Part shown: in pieces, positions 33,722-44,999 of the stretch
How positions within the stretch are numbered: the first letter of the stretch is position 1
Layout: every line of letters begins with the position of its first letter
Source: Parachlorella kessleri
Lineage: Eukaryota; Chlorophyta; Trebouxiophyceae; Chlorellales; Chlorellaceae
Assembly (NCBI GenBank): GCA_001598975.1
Contig: BBXU01000558.1
Location: 1 to 46,636 of the forward strand
Reading direction: 5' to 3'
DNA: 46,636 nt
Notes under the pieces: generated by a model
What the model was told of the DNA's origin: nothing
Databases searched by the model: none
The model's input: the letters and a program-made list of their open reading frames with translations, nothing else
Translations under genes and position numbers: made by a program

Positions 33722-34361
33722 GAGTCATCGCTGATCCGGCACGGCAAGGAGGCACCGCCTCTCGATGCGCCGCTCAGTCATACAAAGCCCAATCTCGCAT
33801 CCAAGTAATGGGCCGATGAACCCTCACTACCAGGCCAGAACTCCATGATGGGGACCAGGCGCTGAGGCTGTGACTACTGCTGCTGATGCCGTTGCTACTG
33901 CCAAGCGCAGGCTGCTCGAGGGAGGCGTAGATATGGCGCCTGCCCCTGCCTCACTGAGCAATTCTAATCCGCCCCAACAGCGGCTTGCCCACGCAGCTGC
34001 CCAATAGCAGCACAGAGCCAAAGTCGAGCGACCGAGACAGCGTCATGAAGGCATTGCGGCGTGGTTTGATAGGCATTCTGCTGGCCTTCTCCTAGCAGCA
34101 AGGCTTCATGGTCCCTGTCAGCAACAAAGCCTGCACCTATCGCACGAGGACTGTTTTTGAGCTATTCGGATCAATGCTGGGGAAAGAGAAAACGACCGGC
34201 GTTGAATGGTGACCTCGACAAAAGGAAAGGAAAAGTGAAGGAAGATGTGAAGGAAGCATAGGAAAAGTGAACAACAACAGCGCACCTTGGTCACTTTCTC
34301 ACAGCCTGGGACTCCCGGAGGGCCTTCCCGAGCAGCTAGTACTTGCCAAGGCTTCCCTCCT

Positions 34362-34379
34362 TCGCGACTAGAGTCGCGA
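34362..34379. repeat. Short perfect hairpin
   Basis: tcgcgact-ag-agtcgcga: 8-base perfect arms with a 2-base spacer, immediately left of a longer hairpin. Confidence 0.65.
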
Positions 34380-34456
34380 GCACACTGTGCTGCTAGGGTC
34401 TCATCATTTAAGCCTGGCAGGCTTAAGTGATGAGACCCTAGCAGCGCGGGTGTGCT
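34379..34456. repeat. Long near-perfect hairpin (miRNA-precursor-like or fold-back)
   Basis: The left arm agcacac...gctgctagggtctcatcatttaagcct pairs with the right arm aggcttaagtgatgagaccctagcagc...gtgtgct across a 3-base loop (ggc). The inner 26-27 base pairs have one T/C position (a G-T wobble in RNA). The outer 7 pairs are separated by a small internal loop. No coding frame explains it. Confidence 0.75.
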
Positions 34457-35025
34457 GTGCCCAAGTCATGGGCTAACCACTGCCTGGCGGTGGTAGCAAA
34501 ATTTTCGACAGTAGCAGAAAGTTCGCTGCCTAAGATCCATCCTGCCACCAGGACCTAGCGGCACCAGCAGTTTAGCAAAATTTTCACAGGCTCCTCTGGA
34601 GGTAGAACAACTTTATTTATTCATAGGTTTTGCAATAACAAGGCCCCAAAACTCGCGAAATTGACGCGAGTGGTTAGCCCAGGCCATGTTTTGAGAATGT
34701 AATGTTTAGTAAGGTGCGCCGGCGGGAAGTGGGGGTGGGCCGAGGCCTGGCCGAGGCAGGCTTGTTCGCCCAGAGGACCTCGATGTACGCTGGCGACCCG
34801 TTACATTCCCATATGGCTTCTCCTCTGACCTTGCACTTGTAAACCCGATAAGTCGCCACCAAGAACGTGCGTCGGGGTGGAGTAGTAATCATTACACCGG
34901 GGGAGCTTCTCTGGCTGGGAGCTTCTCTTGCTGGGCACAACTGCAGCTCTATAGCTAGTGATCACGAATCAACTGTGCACTGCAGGTTTCTGGCGGGCCT
35001 GGGTCGTCAAGGTTGGCAGGCATCC

Positions 35026-38000
35026 ATGGAGCCACACAACACCACCAGCTTCTTTGCCAACCTAGACGTTACCCAGGCAACACCGCTGCACTGGGCTGTT
35101 CTCCGAGGCGACCTAGGCGAGGTGCACGCGCTCCTGGCTGCCGTGCCTGGGAGTTTGACTGTAACCGACAACCACGGGTGGACAGCGCTCCACTGGGCAG
35201 CTGGAGCTGGGCATGCAGAATGTGCTGCTGCACTGGTTAGGGCGGGTGCTAGCCTTGAGGCCAGAGGCAGTGAGATGCACACGCCCTGGATGGATAAGCT
35301 TGCCAAGATCTTGGTCTTCGACTCGCCAGCTAGCCAAGCTGGGCTGGAAGAAGTTGCATCAGCAGGGCTTGTGGAAGTGGCTCAAGCCCTGAGGGAAGCC
35401 ATGGCACGACCAGACGCAAAGGCAACGGCCGGTGCCACGCCCCTTCATGTCGCAGCTGGCATGGGAGCCGTGGACTGCATTTGTTGCCTGCTGCCGTTAG
35501 GAGCCCAGCTGGACGCAGCCAACGGCCTTGGGCTCACAGCGCTGCACCTTACGGCAGCCTGCAACCATGTCCCAGCTCTGCAAGCACTGGTGCAGGCAGG
35601 AGCAGACATCCATGCCGGTGACGGCAACAATAACACGCCGCTTCACGTGGCTGCCGGTCTTGACAGCTTGGAGTGCCTGCAAGAGCTCATCCGGCTGGGG
35701 GCCGTGGTCGATGCTCGCGGGGATAAGGGGGGCACACCCCTTCACTTTGCAGCTGGGCAGGGTGCCACGGCCTGTGTGCAGGAGCTCCTGGCAGCGGGTG
35801 CCAACGTTGACGCCTGTATTACATGCGGCGTAAGGCCCCTGCACTTGGCTGCTACGGGCGGCATGCTAGAAGCGCTCCGTGCCCTTATTGACGCTGGGGC
35901 TGACCTCCATGCCACTGACGACCATGGAGGAACTGCTCTTCACCATGCAGCTGCGGCAGGTTCAGTGGATGCTGGCCTAGCTCTGGTGTCTGCTGGGGCG
36001 GACCTAGAGGCGGCCACCACACAGCCATTGGAATCTAAGACCCCCATACAGGTTGCGGCTGGCCTGGGGCATACAGCCATGGCATCAGCACTGGCGGCGG
36101 CGGGGGCCGACATCAACAGGCAAAGCGAGTATGGAATAACATGCCTGCACCTCTTCCTTGTGAGTGCCTGCATAGGGCGCGTGCCTGATGCGCCCAAACG
36201 GCTTCAGCAGCTGCTGGATTCGGGCGCAAGTGTGCAACTGTCATGCGCAACGTGGCCCACCCCTGTGGATGTGATGCTATTGAACATCGAGAACCCAAAA
36301 GATTGCAAGCTGCCCTCGTGTGTTCCAGAGCTCATCAGGTACGCGCATGGGCTGGCTACTGATTGGCAGTTGTTGGATTGAGCGTCCTGGACTCATGCCT
36401 GGTGTAGCTGGACGCAGTGTCTAGGTATGGTGTCGCTTGGATGAGAAGAGCTCATGCCCTTGCCAGATCCACCGTCCATGCTGCATCTTGCAGGGCAATG
36501 GTAGCGGCAGGCTGTTCTGTTTCCACACCCCGTCCTAGCCCTGCGGGCGAGCTAATGCTCAATTCTATCATGTGCTGGTTCAACAGACTGGGCACCGACT
36601 GGCCACCCAGCCTTGGTGATAGCGCTGTGGAGGTCGGGTGCGTCTTGCTGGACTGCTTAGAAGCAGGAAGCCTTCGAGGTCGGACCGATAACGACTTTTT
36701 TATGTGGACCACACTGAAGACCGGCAGCGTACAGCTTGCTGTCAGGCTAGCAGGCTTACTCCTTAAACATGACGTGGACTTCGCTGCTACCGGATATAGT
36801 ATGTATCATGTCAAGAACCTATTTGAGCATGCAATGAAGGGTCTGCCACATCCTGGCTGGGTAAGTGGATCTGTCAGCGCCGTTTCCTGCATGGGGCCTA
36901 GCAATGAGGAATATGCCACAGGCCAGCTGGAAGTAGGGATGGGTGATAATGGTGTTTGCTGGTCACCGCGCCGTGGGGGCCAACGACGCAGTCCAACTTC
37001 TTGGTGGGAAGGATGTTACATGCTGGTCGGGTACCACTGGCATGTGATCTGGCAGGCAGCCAGGCTTGCTCGGCATGGGTGTCTGTTCAAGTTCATGCAA
37101 GATGGGGCCACAACACAACCCTGCACTGTGAACAACAAGGTGGGGCTGTGCTTGGCGTGCATGCATGCAGGGCTCATGGGGCGAAACACACCGGCGTGTG
37201 GTCCAGCACTATTGTGACATGGCGGAGGCGCTCCTAGCAGCTGGCTGCCATCCCATTAAGCTGTGCATACCCAGCAGGGACAAGGCCGCCTTGGCATGCG
37301 CTGAGGCTACCAGCGGGCCTGATGGCATACACCCAGTGGACCTCCCCCGCTGGGCCGGGCCGCACCTTAGGTGAAAGCATGGTTAGAGCGCTTGCCCTGT
37401 ACTATAGCACGGAGGCACAGCTTGGTAGTCCACTGTGTGGGCAGGGTATGAGGCGTCTAGTTGTAGGCTTTGTTGTCTTGATTGTTTGCATTGTGTGAGG
37501 TGAACCCACAGTAGCAGGCGTGGGACGCAACATACTGGAGAGCACGAATATTAGGTGCAGAGTGTGTATAGGTGTGGTGCACAAATCCCCTGGCAAGGTG
37601 GGAAGCAGTATCCCACATCAAGCAGGGCATGGGTGGCTTGCCGTTCCCAAGGGCCACTAACATCCTTCTAGTAGAAACCCTGTCTGTCCTGACACATGCT
37701 TGCAGGGAGGTGGTCCCCCTAGCTGCCTCCGGCATGCGCTGGAGCCCCGGAACGCACCGTGCCTTCCCTCCGTGCTTCCGTGCAGCTGCCACGGCACTGC
37801 TGCTGGCAAATCATCGGGGGTGGACAGCACCTCAGGCGGTGCCCTGCCCTGATTGTGACACTGACACTGACGCTGGCTTACCCAAGGGCAGGGAGCGCGT
37901 CACAGGTTGTGGCGCCCCTGCTGGCACCATTGCCAGGGTGCACCTGCCGCCGGAGGTGGTGTTGCTGATCCTGGAAAAGGCGAGCCGCCCTCACACTGCC

Positions 38001-38180
38001 TGGGTGCCGCAGCTGCAGCCAGGGGTATGTGAGGCAAGCGCTAGCGCCTCCAGCAAGCTGTTCGACTTTATTGAATGGGCGTTAACAGACTTGGTTGGGC
38101 ACCTCAGGCCCTGGAAGGTCGGGCTGGGGATGGTGGCAACGGCGGTGGGAGCCGCTGTTGTGTTTAGGCTTAGGAGGTAG
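35026..38180 (+). CDS. Ankyrin-repeat protein with C-terminal membrane anchor
   Basis: Exons 35026-36338, 36494-36860, 37171-37370, 37706-38180 (TAG); phases agree; 784 aa. The first exon encodes about ten ankyrin repeats, several close to consensus, for example NTPLHVAAGLDSLECLQELI, GTPLHFAAGQGATACVQELL and GTALHHAAAAGSVDAGLALV. The third is degenerate. The later exons carry looser helical repeats (LIRAMVAAGCSV, MAEALLAAGCHP) and a block W-SPGTHRAFPPCFRAAATAL. A helix LPPEVVLLILEKASRPHTAW follows, typical of chlamydomonad ankyrin proteins. The last 20 residues (VGLGMVATAVGAAVVFRLRR) look like a tail-anchor transmembrane helix with a basic end. The frame is open 53 codons upstream of 35026, but MEPHNTTSFFANLD is the likely start. 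Function unknown; protein-protein interaction at a membrane is inferred. Confidence 0.82.
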
Positions 38181-38216
38181 GGCGGCACCTGCATGTCCTG
38201 CTGTGTGTCGGAGGGG

Positions 38217-38221
38217 TGTAA
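38217..38221 (+). terminator. TGTAA poly(A) signal, ankyrin gene
   Basis: TGTAA about 37 bases after the stop codon. Confidence 0.5.
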
Positions 38222-38728
38222 CCATCGTCCGGTGGCCGAGAGTGCTTATGATGGCTTGTGGTGTATTTGGTAGGGATGGTATGATTTTAGCTCTCATGCG
38301 CCTGCTTTTCCCCCAACACATCTATCAGCTACAAGTATGCAAGTGTGACCATACAAATATGCTTGAAGCCATTAGGGGAACTATCGCCCGGGGGCAACCT
38401 GCCTTGGCCTGTATCTGCACTGCCCGTACTCTTTTGAGCACGGGTGGCAGGTAGTGCGAACAGGAAGTGAGAGTTGAGCTGGCCGAACATGACTGGACGC
38501 AGAATGTGCAGTTATGCTCTGTACCTTTACCAGTCATGCGTTAATGCAAAATTTGCTCAGCCGCCGGGTTTGGACCCTGGGGCTACCAGTCATTCTGACC
38601 GTGCAACTCAGCTTGCTAGAGCTGCCAATACCACCAAGGGTTAACTTCATCGATACTATAGTGGCCTGCCTGCTGGCCAGAGTGTCCAGCCTATACCAAA
38701 CTCCAGGTCTACCACCTTAACTAGCCAG
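38222..38728. other. Convergent intergenic region ankyrin / 5-alpha-reductase
   Basis: No coding exon recognised. It should hold the 3' UTR of the reductase gene, but no clear TGTAA on the minus strand was found. Confidence 0.4.
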
Positions 38729-40614
38729 CTACCAGACGAAGGGTATGATTGCTCGCCGTCCTTTGGGGTACGAGGGGAACTTGCGCTTGTACCAAAGGTG
38801 GTGATGCCAGGCCCTGCAGCCACCAACCTCGCCCAACTCAAGCAGATGCATACGTGTCTGGGGTACTGCTTCACGGCCCATAGCAGAGACAGGCAGTGAT
38901 GACCACAGCTGTGCCACCATGTACACGGCAGCATTCACGCACTACGCACCTTGGGGCAAGGTTGGCGAAGGTAAAGAAGGCAAAGGCGGCTGCTGGGAGG
39001 GACCAGGAGGCCAGAGCCCACCCAGTCCACTCCACCATCTCCCCAAAGTAGTTGGCAGCTGAAACATACTCAAACAAGCCACCCCTGGGAATTTTGTAAC
39101 CTGCGGGTAAGCACGGATCAGCCCCCCCTGTTTAGCCCGGCATGGTCTTGCAAGTCAGCATGCATTGAAAGGTGATGCTGACTCCAACTGGCTTGCAAGC
39201 CCTTGCGTCGCCCAGCCAAATTACATCAGGCAACATGGCTTGTTTGTGATCCACCCATGCCTGACATCCGCACCTGGGACGGCTCTGATCCCTGCTGACA
39301 ACATACAGACCCATGGGGACAGCTTCACTGCCCGCATATGCCAACCCACCTGTCTCCCCCGGCTTCCTCAGATTAATGAGGATATGGTCAGCCTGCATGT
39401 TGATCACCAGGCCTGCCAGCCACACTGCTGCGCCTATCAGGAAGCGAGGGGTGATGGGTGAGTAGACGGGGGCCTCGGTGAGCAGGTACTTGGTCTGAAA
39501 AAAGCAGAAAACCGTGCCTTGTCAAGGATGGTACTTGCAGGCCCCGTGTTGCCATCTCTGAAACTGAGGATCTTGCCCGCCTGTCCCTTCCTTTACACAG
39601 GTCGCCCACAAACAAGCTCAACATGAACCTCTCCTGCTTCCCAACAACTCAAACACACAGCTGAGCGCCTGGTGGGCTGAGCGTGAAAAGTCTCCAAGTG
39701 GCAGGCAGGAGTCCCTCTCAGAAAAGACGGCAGGGTGACTCATGCACCTTTCCTCAAAGCAGTGTATCTCAACGTGGGCCTGCAGAGAGCTATCCCAAGG
39801 TGTGTGGTAGCCAACTTGCCTGCATGTAGCCATTGTAGATACAGAAAAATGCAGCTGAAAGCCACACTATGAAAGGGGTAGGCTTCCCCCCGCGCAACCT
39901 GCACCAAGGGGCACAAGTCCACTTGGGGGGCATAACTTACACAGCAAGGGTTCGGTACATCTCAAGCTAGAGCCCGCCCCTGTGCTTCTGCCGCTGCGAG
40001 AAGTGGCCGTACCTGAAAGGGAAGATGATGTCTCGGTTGAAGTAGTGGACAAGAAACATGGCCATGGCTGCAGAGTTTGCAGGGGCTGCTACCCTTCTGA
40101 GTTGGTCAGGCGTAGCATAGCATAGCAGCCAGGTGACTGGGATCAAGAAGCTCCAGATCTCCTGTGTCTGCAGCCACAAATGGCAACAGGGCAGTTTCTG
40201 GTCATTATATGCTCTAGTGCGTAAGGCGCTGCAAGCGTCAGCAGTCTCTGCTGGTTCAGGAAGGTTTAGCATTACGCGAGCTACGGTGCGGAGTTTTTAC
40301 CAAATGAATGGTGTCACAGACGACTCACCACCCAAGCCACCTTGAACTGGATAAAGAAGCCCCATCCGGCAGCAGAATACCTGCAGGTAGGGAGCAGCCT
40401 CAACTCAAGGCTTGCTAGGCTTTGCAGCAGGCCACACTCCAAGCAACTTTTGGGTAGTACCAGGCCCTTTGCGAGGTCACCTGCCGTACGGCGCAGTGAT
40501 GCCGGCCATCAGCACCACAAAAGTCGGTATCCCAGCAGCAACCATGCCCCAAGCCCAGGTCGTCGAAGGGATGCTCCACAGAGCCTGGATCAGTTTAGAG
40601 AGTAGGGTCACCAT
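38729..40614 (-). CDS. 3-oxo-5-alpha-steroid 4-dehydrogenase (DET2/SRD5A-like)
   Basis: NADPH-dependent membrane enzyme reducing the delta-4 double bond of 3-oxo steroids. Exons in transcript order: 40614-40481, 40380-40329, 40167-40013, 39898-39820, 39494-39350, 39100-38950, 38813-38729. All phases agree; 266 aa (Arabidopsis DET2 262). Conserved pieces: APYGRYSAAGWGFFI, FLVHYFNRDIIFPFRLRGGK, AAFFCIYNGYMQ, INMQADHILINLRKPGETGY, KIPRGGLFEYVSAANYFGEM, EWTGWALASW, FANLAPRAWHHHLWYKRKFP and the C-terminal YPKGRRAIIPFVW. Several hydrophobic helices are visible. The intron after ATGCAG at 39820 begins gcaagt (a GC-AG intron). The family is clear. The in vivo substrate (sterol, brassinosteroid-like intermediate or other) cannot be read from sequence. 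Confidence 0.93.
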
Positions 40615-42126
40615 CGCTGTCTAAGACGTTCAAGTACCTCAACGTGCTCCATGCAAAGACATTTGGAAGATGTGGAAGGGAGGCTCTTGACATTCATTTC
40701 ACCCCTCGAAGCATGCCAGCTTGGCAGCCAGCGCGCCACCCTTGGAAATCCATCTCACCTCATGTCTCACCTGCGCCTTCGATGGCAGAAAAGTGCAGGT
40801 TGCAAGCTGTTTGAGTTGGCAAGTAGTGTGAACAGAGGGTATATACATGAACAGTGTGGATGCAAGGCATGCTTGGGCTTGCCTGAGTGCTTGAGGCTAT
40901 GGAGTGCAACTGAGTAGGTGTGAGGTCGAGGGCAGGCTGGGCTGCCCTGTGTAGAGGCTTCCCCGAGTGCTTGAACTAGTAGCGCTCACCAGTGACTTGG
41001 AATTCACACCTAATCTTGTAGCTATGTCCTTCTATTCTACGCTAGCAGCATACTGCCACCTGACCATGCTGCCATGACGCGCCAACAAGGGGGGGCCAAT
41101 AGAGACAGGCTGCACTAAGCCCACAACCACAAAAACGCAAGTAAAACTTCTTGATGGTATGCAGCATGCCTGTGCCTTGCAATACTCATACTGCCCTCCT
41201 TGCCCTCGCAAGACAGCAGGCAGCAGGACCTCGGCAGTCAGATTCGTGGCACTTGATATTCATACACTCAAGTGACAACAGCGACGGGACACTGGCCATG
41301 ACCGAACTAGCACCCAGGGGGAGCAGAAATCCAGTGCTCTATAAGAAGCCATACCATGCAGGTACGCACAATGCAAAGCCTATGAGGGAATGCCCAAAGC
41401 TTTCAAAAATCCATATTGGGCTTTTGACTTCAGCGCCTTCCTCAACACACCACAACCTGACAATTCAATCAGTCATAGCCCGCCACAAACACCGTCGTGT
41501 AATTACGCAAAGATGCTGACTCTGGCTTGAAGCAAGTAGCTATAGATCTACCATACCTGACTGGGCTGAGCTGCAAAATCACGGGCGCAGGGCCTAGTCC
41601 TGCTTCACTTTTGTTCCTTCATCCTTTGGCACTGCCCATTCCAGCCGTATTTGACTCCTCACGTTGTGACCTGTTGTGGAGTTATCCGCTTGCACTGCAG
41701 CATATTAGGAGAAGGCGGAGATGGCGTCAGGGGAAGGCGTGGACCCAAAGTATAGTACTTCGTACGTTTGTAATACGAAATGTGGGCAACACACCATCAA
41801 ATAGCTGAGCTCACGCCTGCAAGCTTTCGCGCATGCAGGCCTCTGTCATACCATTGCAGCCACACAGCACAGAGTGGGACACTCAGGTTTGGTGCAGGTG
41901 TTAGGCTGGTGCCAGTGCAAGAGAACAGCCCTTTTTTTTGCCACTGCGTTGAATGGATATGAACGGATTCGCAGTTGAATACGGGCTCCACAGTGCTACA
42001 GACACAGACTGCTGCTGCCATGGGCCTTTCCAGGTGTCGCCGTGGCTGGTAGTCCCACAGCTGAAAGAGGCCCCTCCCCCCCTATGCAGTTCCCCTACAA
42101 GTTGCAGCAAAGCCCTACACTTTTAA
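40615..42126. other. Gene-poor stretch upstream of the reductase
   Basis: About 1.5 kb in which I see no exon with family support on either strand. It contains the reductase promoter at its left end. Confidence 0.4.
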
Positions 42127-42324
42127 CTAGAACACGTTATCTGTAGGCTCACATGGGACGGGGAGGCCGGCTGCTAAGAGGTCCCGAACGGAGAGGAAGG
42201 CGTGAGTACGGCCGTAGATAGCCCACCATACTTGCAGAATCGGCCTGGATAAGAGGTAACCACAGCCAGCCACCGCCAACAGCAGGACTAGCCCAACAAT
42301 GGCGAGCTTGCGCTGCTTCTCCAT
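42127..42324 (-). CDS. Possible small single-pass membrane protein
   Basis: Not recognised. ATG at 42324 gives 65 residues. MEKQRK is followed by a strong hydrophobic helix (LAIVGLVLLLAVAGCGYLL), then an amphipathic segment with VWWAIYGRTHAF, ending TDNVF before TAG. The frame stays open upstream of this ATG, so it might be the last exon of a larger gene. The charge pattern and clean helix make it more than a random frame, but no homologue is known to me. Confidence 0.35.
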   Translation of the reverse strand: MEKQRKLAIVGLVLLLAVAGCGYLLSRPILQVWWAIYGRTHAFLSVRDLLAAGLPVPCEPTDNVF

Positions 42325-43426
42325 GCTGGGAGCTGCTGGTTTGTCAGAAGAGGCCGCCAACACGCTCCAAATTAGTTGCGCACAAGGCCTCAAATGGGCT
42401 CCCTAGCTACAGTCCCCAGGGTGGAAACAGTACTTATATATGGAAACGCACTGGCAGGCCGACGAGGAAGTTTTCGTGCTTGCTTCTACACCGCCAGAGA
42501 CATACAAGAATTGTTGTTTAGTGAACCCAGCAGTACAGGCTTCGCCGAGGCTCATCAACGTAGGCACTAGTCAGGCTGTATGGAACCCTCATGTATTGCC
42601 CAGGTTGCAACCAGCATGTGGCTAAAAGATGGTAATGCATGTGACAGCAAATGCACGTGACAGGAATATGCGGCTTTGTGGGGTGCACGATAGACACACA
42701 GCATGCCCAGAGACAACCCCCCTGCCGGTACGGCAGCGCGAAATGGTGAAGGGTAACCTGTGTGTTGTGACCCTCCTACAAATCCTGCCGGTCTAGGTTC
42801 CCTTGGTAGTGCATGTGTCTTACACTTAGAATCCCTGCAGGAGACCATTGGTAACTACCCTGGCCAGCCAGCGGGGTCTGCTCACGTGCCCAGGCGCGAG
42901 TAAGCTGGGGTGCAAGCATACCCAGTCGAGTTCCCAGGGGTTCACAGCTCCCAAACAACAACGGGCTCTGAAAATCTGCGCGTGTTGAGGGGGCGGGCAG
43001 GGCGGGCTTGAATGATTCACGGCAGAGCATCAAGCTCAAACGCTTCGAAAGTTCCGCCCCCCCCCCCACAAGCCTCCAGAATGTGCACACCAGCAGCTAG
43101 GATACCTTGCACACCAGCAGAACTCTACATGACAGCCAAACCATGAAGACTTTCAGGCCTTCAGTCCCAGCGGGTCCAAGATGACTCCTTTGCATTGTTT
43201 TGCCCTCATCGCCACGCCGCCACCACCACTCAGGGGCCCAGTCACCTCCCAGTAAGGCTGCCAGCGCGGCTTGGCACACTGCCTAGAGACACAACGGCCA
43301 CGCACGGCACTAAGGCTCCAGTCAAGGCACCAGTCAATGTCAGCCAGGGTACCCCTCCATGCAGCCATTCCCAGGTTCGCGATGCGCGAACTGAACCGTC
43401 CACCCAAGGGGTGGGGGACATTTAAT
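42325..43426. other. Intergenic region downstream of NDUFA13
   Basis: No exon recognised. It contains a C-run (about 43056-43068) and TGTAA on the minus strand at 42824-42820, a distant candidate poly(A) signal for NDUFA13. Confidence 0.4.
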
Positions 43427-44999
43427 CTACGCCCCGCCCCACGCGCCGATGGGCTTGGCTGGGGCCATCCAGCGGGTCTTGTACACGCTCTCGCCAGCCT
43501 TGAATTCGGGGTCCTGCAGGCGCCACCCACAGCACAGCACAGCAGGATCAAAGCAGGGGGACATCATCAGTCACAACGGGCACACACAGTGTAAAGGACC
43601 ACCGGGCAGCTGCCGTACAATGCGCCTCTCTACACACCAGCCTGCTGTGGGGGTATGGTGCTTCAACCGGGAGCGAGCTGGCAGTCAACCAAAAGACTCC
43701 ATGTGCAGACCACCCACAACCACCAGCTCCGCTCGCCATGCTGCGTTTGAGTTGTTTAGAACGGTATGGTGGCGTCGCCCAACCAACCGCTATTGGTAAG
43801 CTCGCAGCCCAGCAGCCCCTGCGACTGTACTCACATGCTTCATGACCTCGGCTTGCCGGGCCTCAAAGTGCTTGAGGGCCTTGACAAACCTGCAGGCAGC
43901 GCGCAAGCTGACCATCCCACTCAGCTGGGAGAACACCGCCATGGGCACCTGATACGACTCAGCAAGGAGAAGTCCAGCCATGACGTGGGCAGGCGGCTCG
44001 ATGGATACAGTCTGTCAAAGCAGGGTGACAAGCAGCGCAGCTCGCAAGCGTCCCAGCTGCCGCGACGCCTGGTTGCCGCCTCCCTCTCACCCTGTGCCCT
44101 TCCTCTGCCGCCTACGGAACACCCACGCCCACACCCCTCGGCACCCCTCCTTCGCCTTGCTAGCAACCCACCCTCACCCGCCCGCCACACCGTGCTCACT
44201 AGGCAAGGGTCCAGACAATGTTGCCTAGAACCTTGTCTAACGCCCCCACCCCACCCCCCAGCACCACACACACCCCCACACCCCACCCCTCCCAGACAAA
44301 CACCCTTTTTTCCCTCCCTCCTGCCCCCGCCCGCCCACCTGCGGTCCTCCTCCGCCTGCAGGAACGGCACCAGCGCCACGCGCCTCTCCAGCCCCTCCGC
44401 CTTCACCAGCCGCCGCTCCTTGTTGCTCTGCCCCACCTTGTACAGGCCCCAGCCCATGATGAGGCCCGCCACGGAGAACAGCGTGACCCCGGAGGGGCCG
44501 GTGCTCGGGATGCGGCGCGCGTAGCGCACGGCGGGGAAGCCGCCGGGCGGGGGGCCGTCCTGGATGACGGGCATGTCCTTCACAGACTGCGCGGAGGGTA
44601 CGCACGCCAAGGGGTGGGTGGGCAGGGAAGGGTGCGTGTTACTACCAAGTAAAGTCGGGGACGGCAGACCAGTGGATAGCAAGAAGCAAAGTAGTGGGCG
44701 GGGTGGGAGTGGGTGGGGTTCACAGGCGGGAACCCAGGGGCGCAGACAGCAGGGTGGGTATCATACAATGCAGCGCATGGCAGGGTTGTTCAGGTGGCAG
44801 GGTAGGTGAGAGCCAAGAGTGTGCTCTTGGCTCAGTTCAGTCTGAAAATGTGCTGCCTGGGCAAAGCCAGGCAAGCAACCTGTGGGGCCTGGTCACACTG
44901 GCAACTCCGCACGCCTGGCACAGCCGGTAGCAAGCCTCGAGAGGACCACCAAGTTCCCACCTTCATGCCAGGCTTCCCCCGACGCAGGTATTCCGTCAT
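43427..44999 (-). CDS. NDUFA13: Mitochondrial complex I subunit NDUFA13 / GRIM-19 (NUOB16)
   Basis: Accessory subunit of NADH:ubiquinone oxidoreductase in the inner mitochondrial membrane. Exons in transcript order: 44999-44961, 44586-44339, 43889-43835, 43513-43427 (TAG); phases agree; 142 aa (plant 143, human 144). Exon 1 gives MTEYLRRGKPGMK, which joins SVKDMPVIQDGPPPGGF as in plant orthologues. Then come VRYARRIPSTGPSG, one transmembrane helix (VTLFSVAGLIMGWGLYKVG), RRVALVPFLQAEEDRRFV, EARQAEVMKH and DPEFKAGESVYKTRWMAPAK. No separate cleaved presequence is seen, as usual for this subunit. The first exon is tiny but matches the family start exactly. Confidence 0.95.

Larger units (their letters stand above)
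33722..35025. other. Region upstream of the ankyrin gene
   Basis: No recognised protein. It contains purine-rich tracts near 34215-34270, the hairpin pair at 34362-34456, and a 13-base direct repeat tagcaaaattttc (34494-34506 and 34573-34585). An AT-rich stretch near 34608-34640 follows. Part of it must be the ankyrin gene promoter. Confidence 0.4.

Noticed and set aside
34674..34940. 88-codon minus-strand frame
   Set aside because: It lies in the ankyrin upstream region and lacks recognisable domains and splice partners. A transposon origin was considered but no motif was found.
43766..44524. 252-codon plus-strand frame and a 253-codon minus-strand frame
   Set aside because: Both read through NDUFA13 introns. 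The minus frame contains the real exon 2, but the rest is intron.
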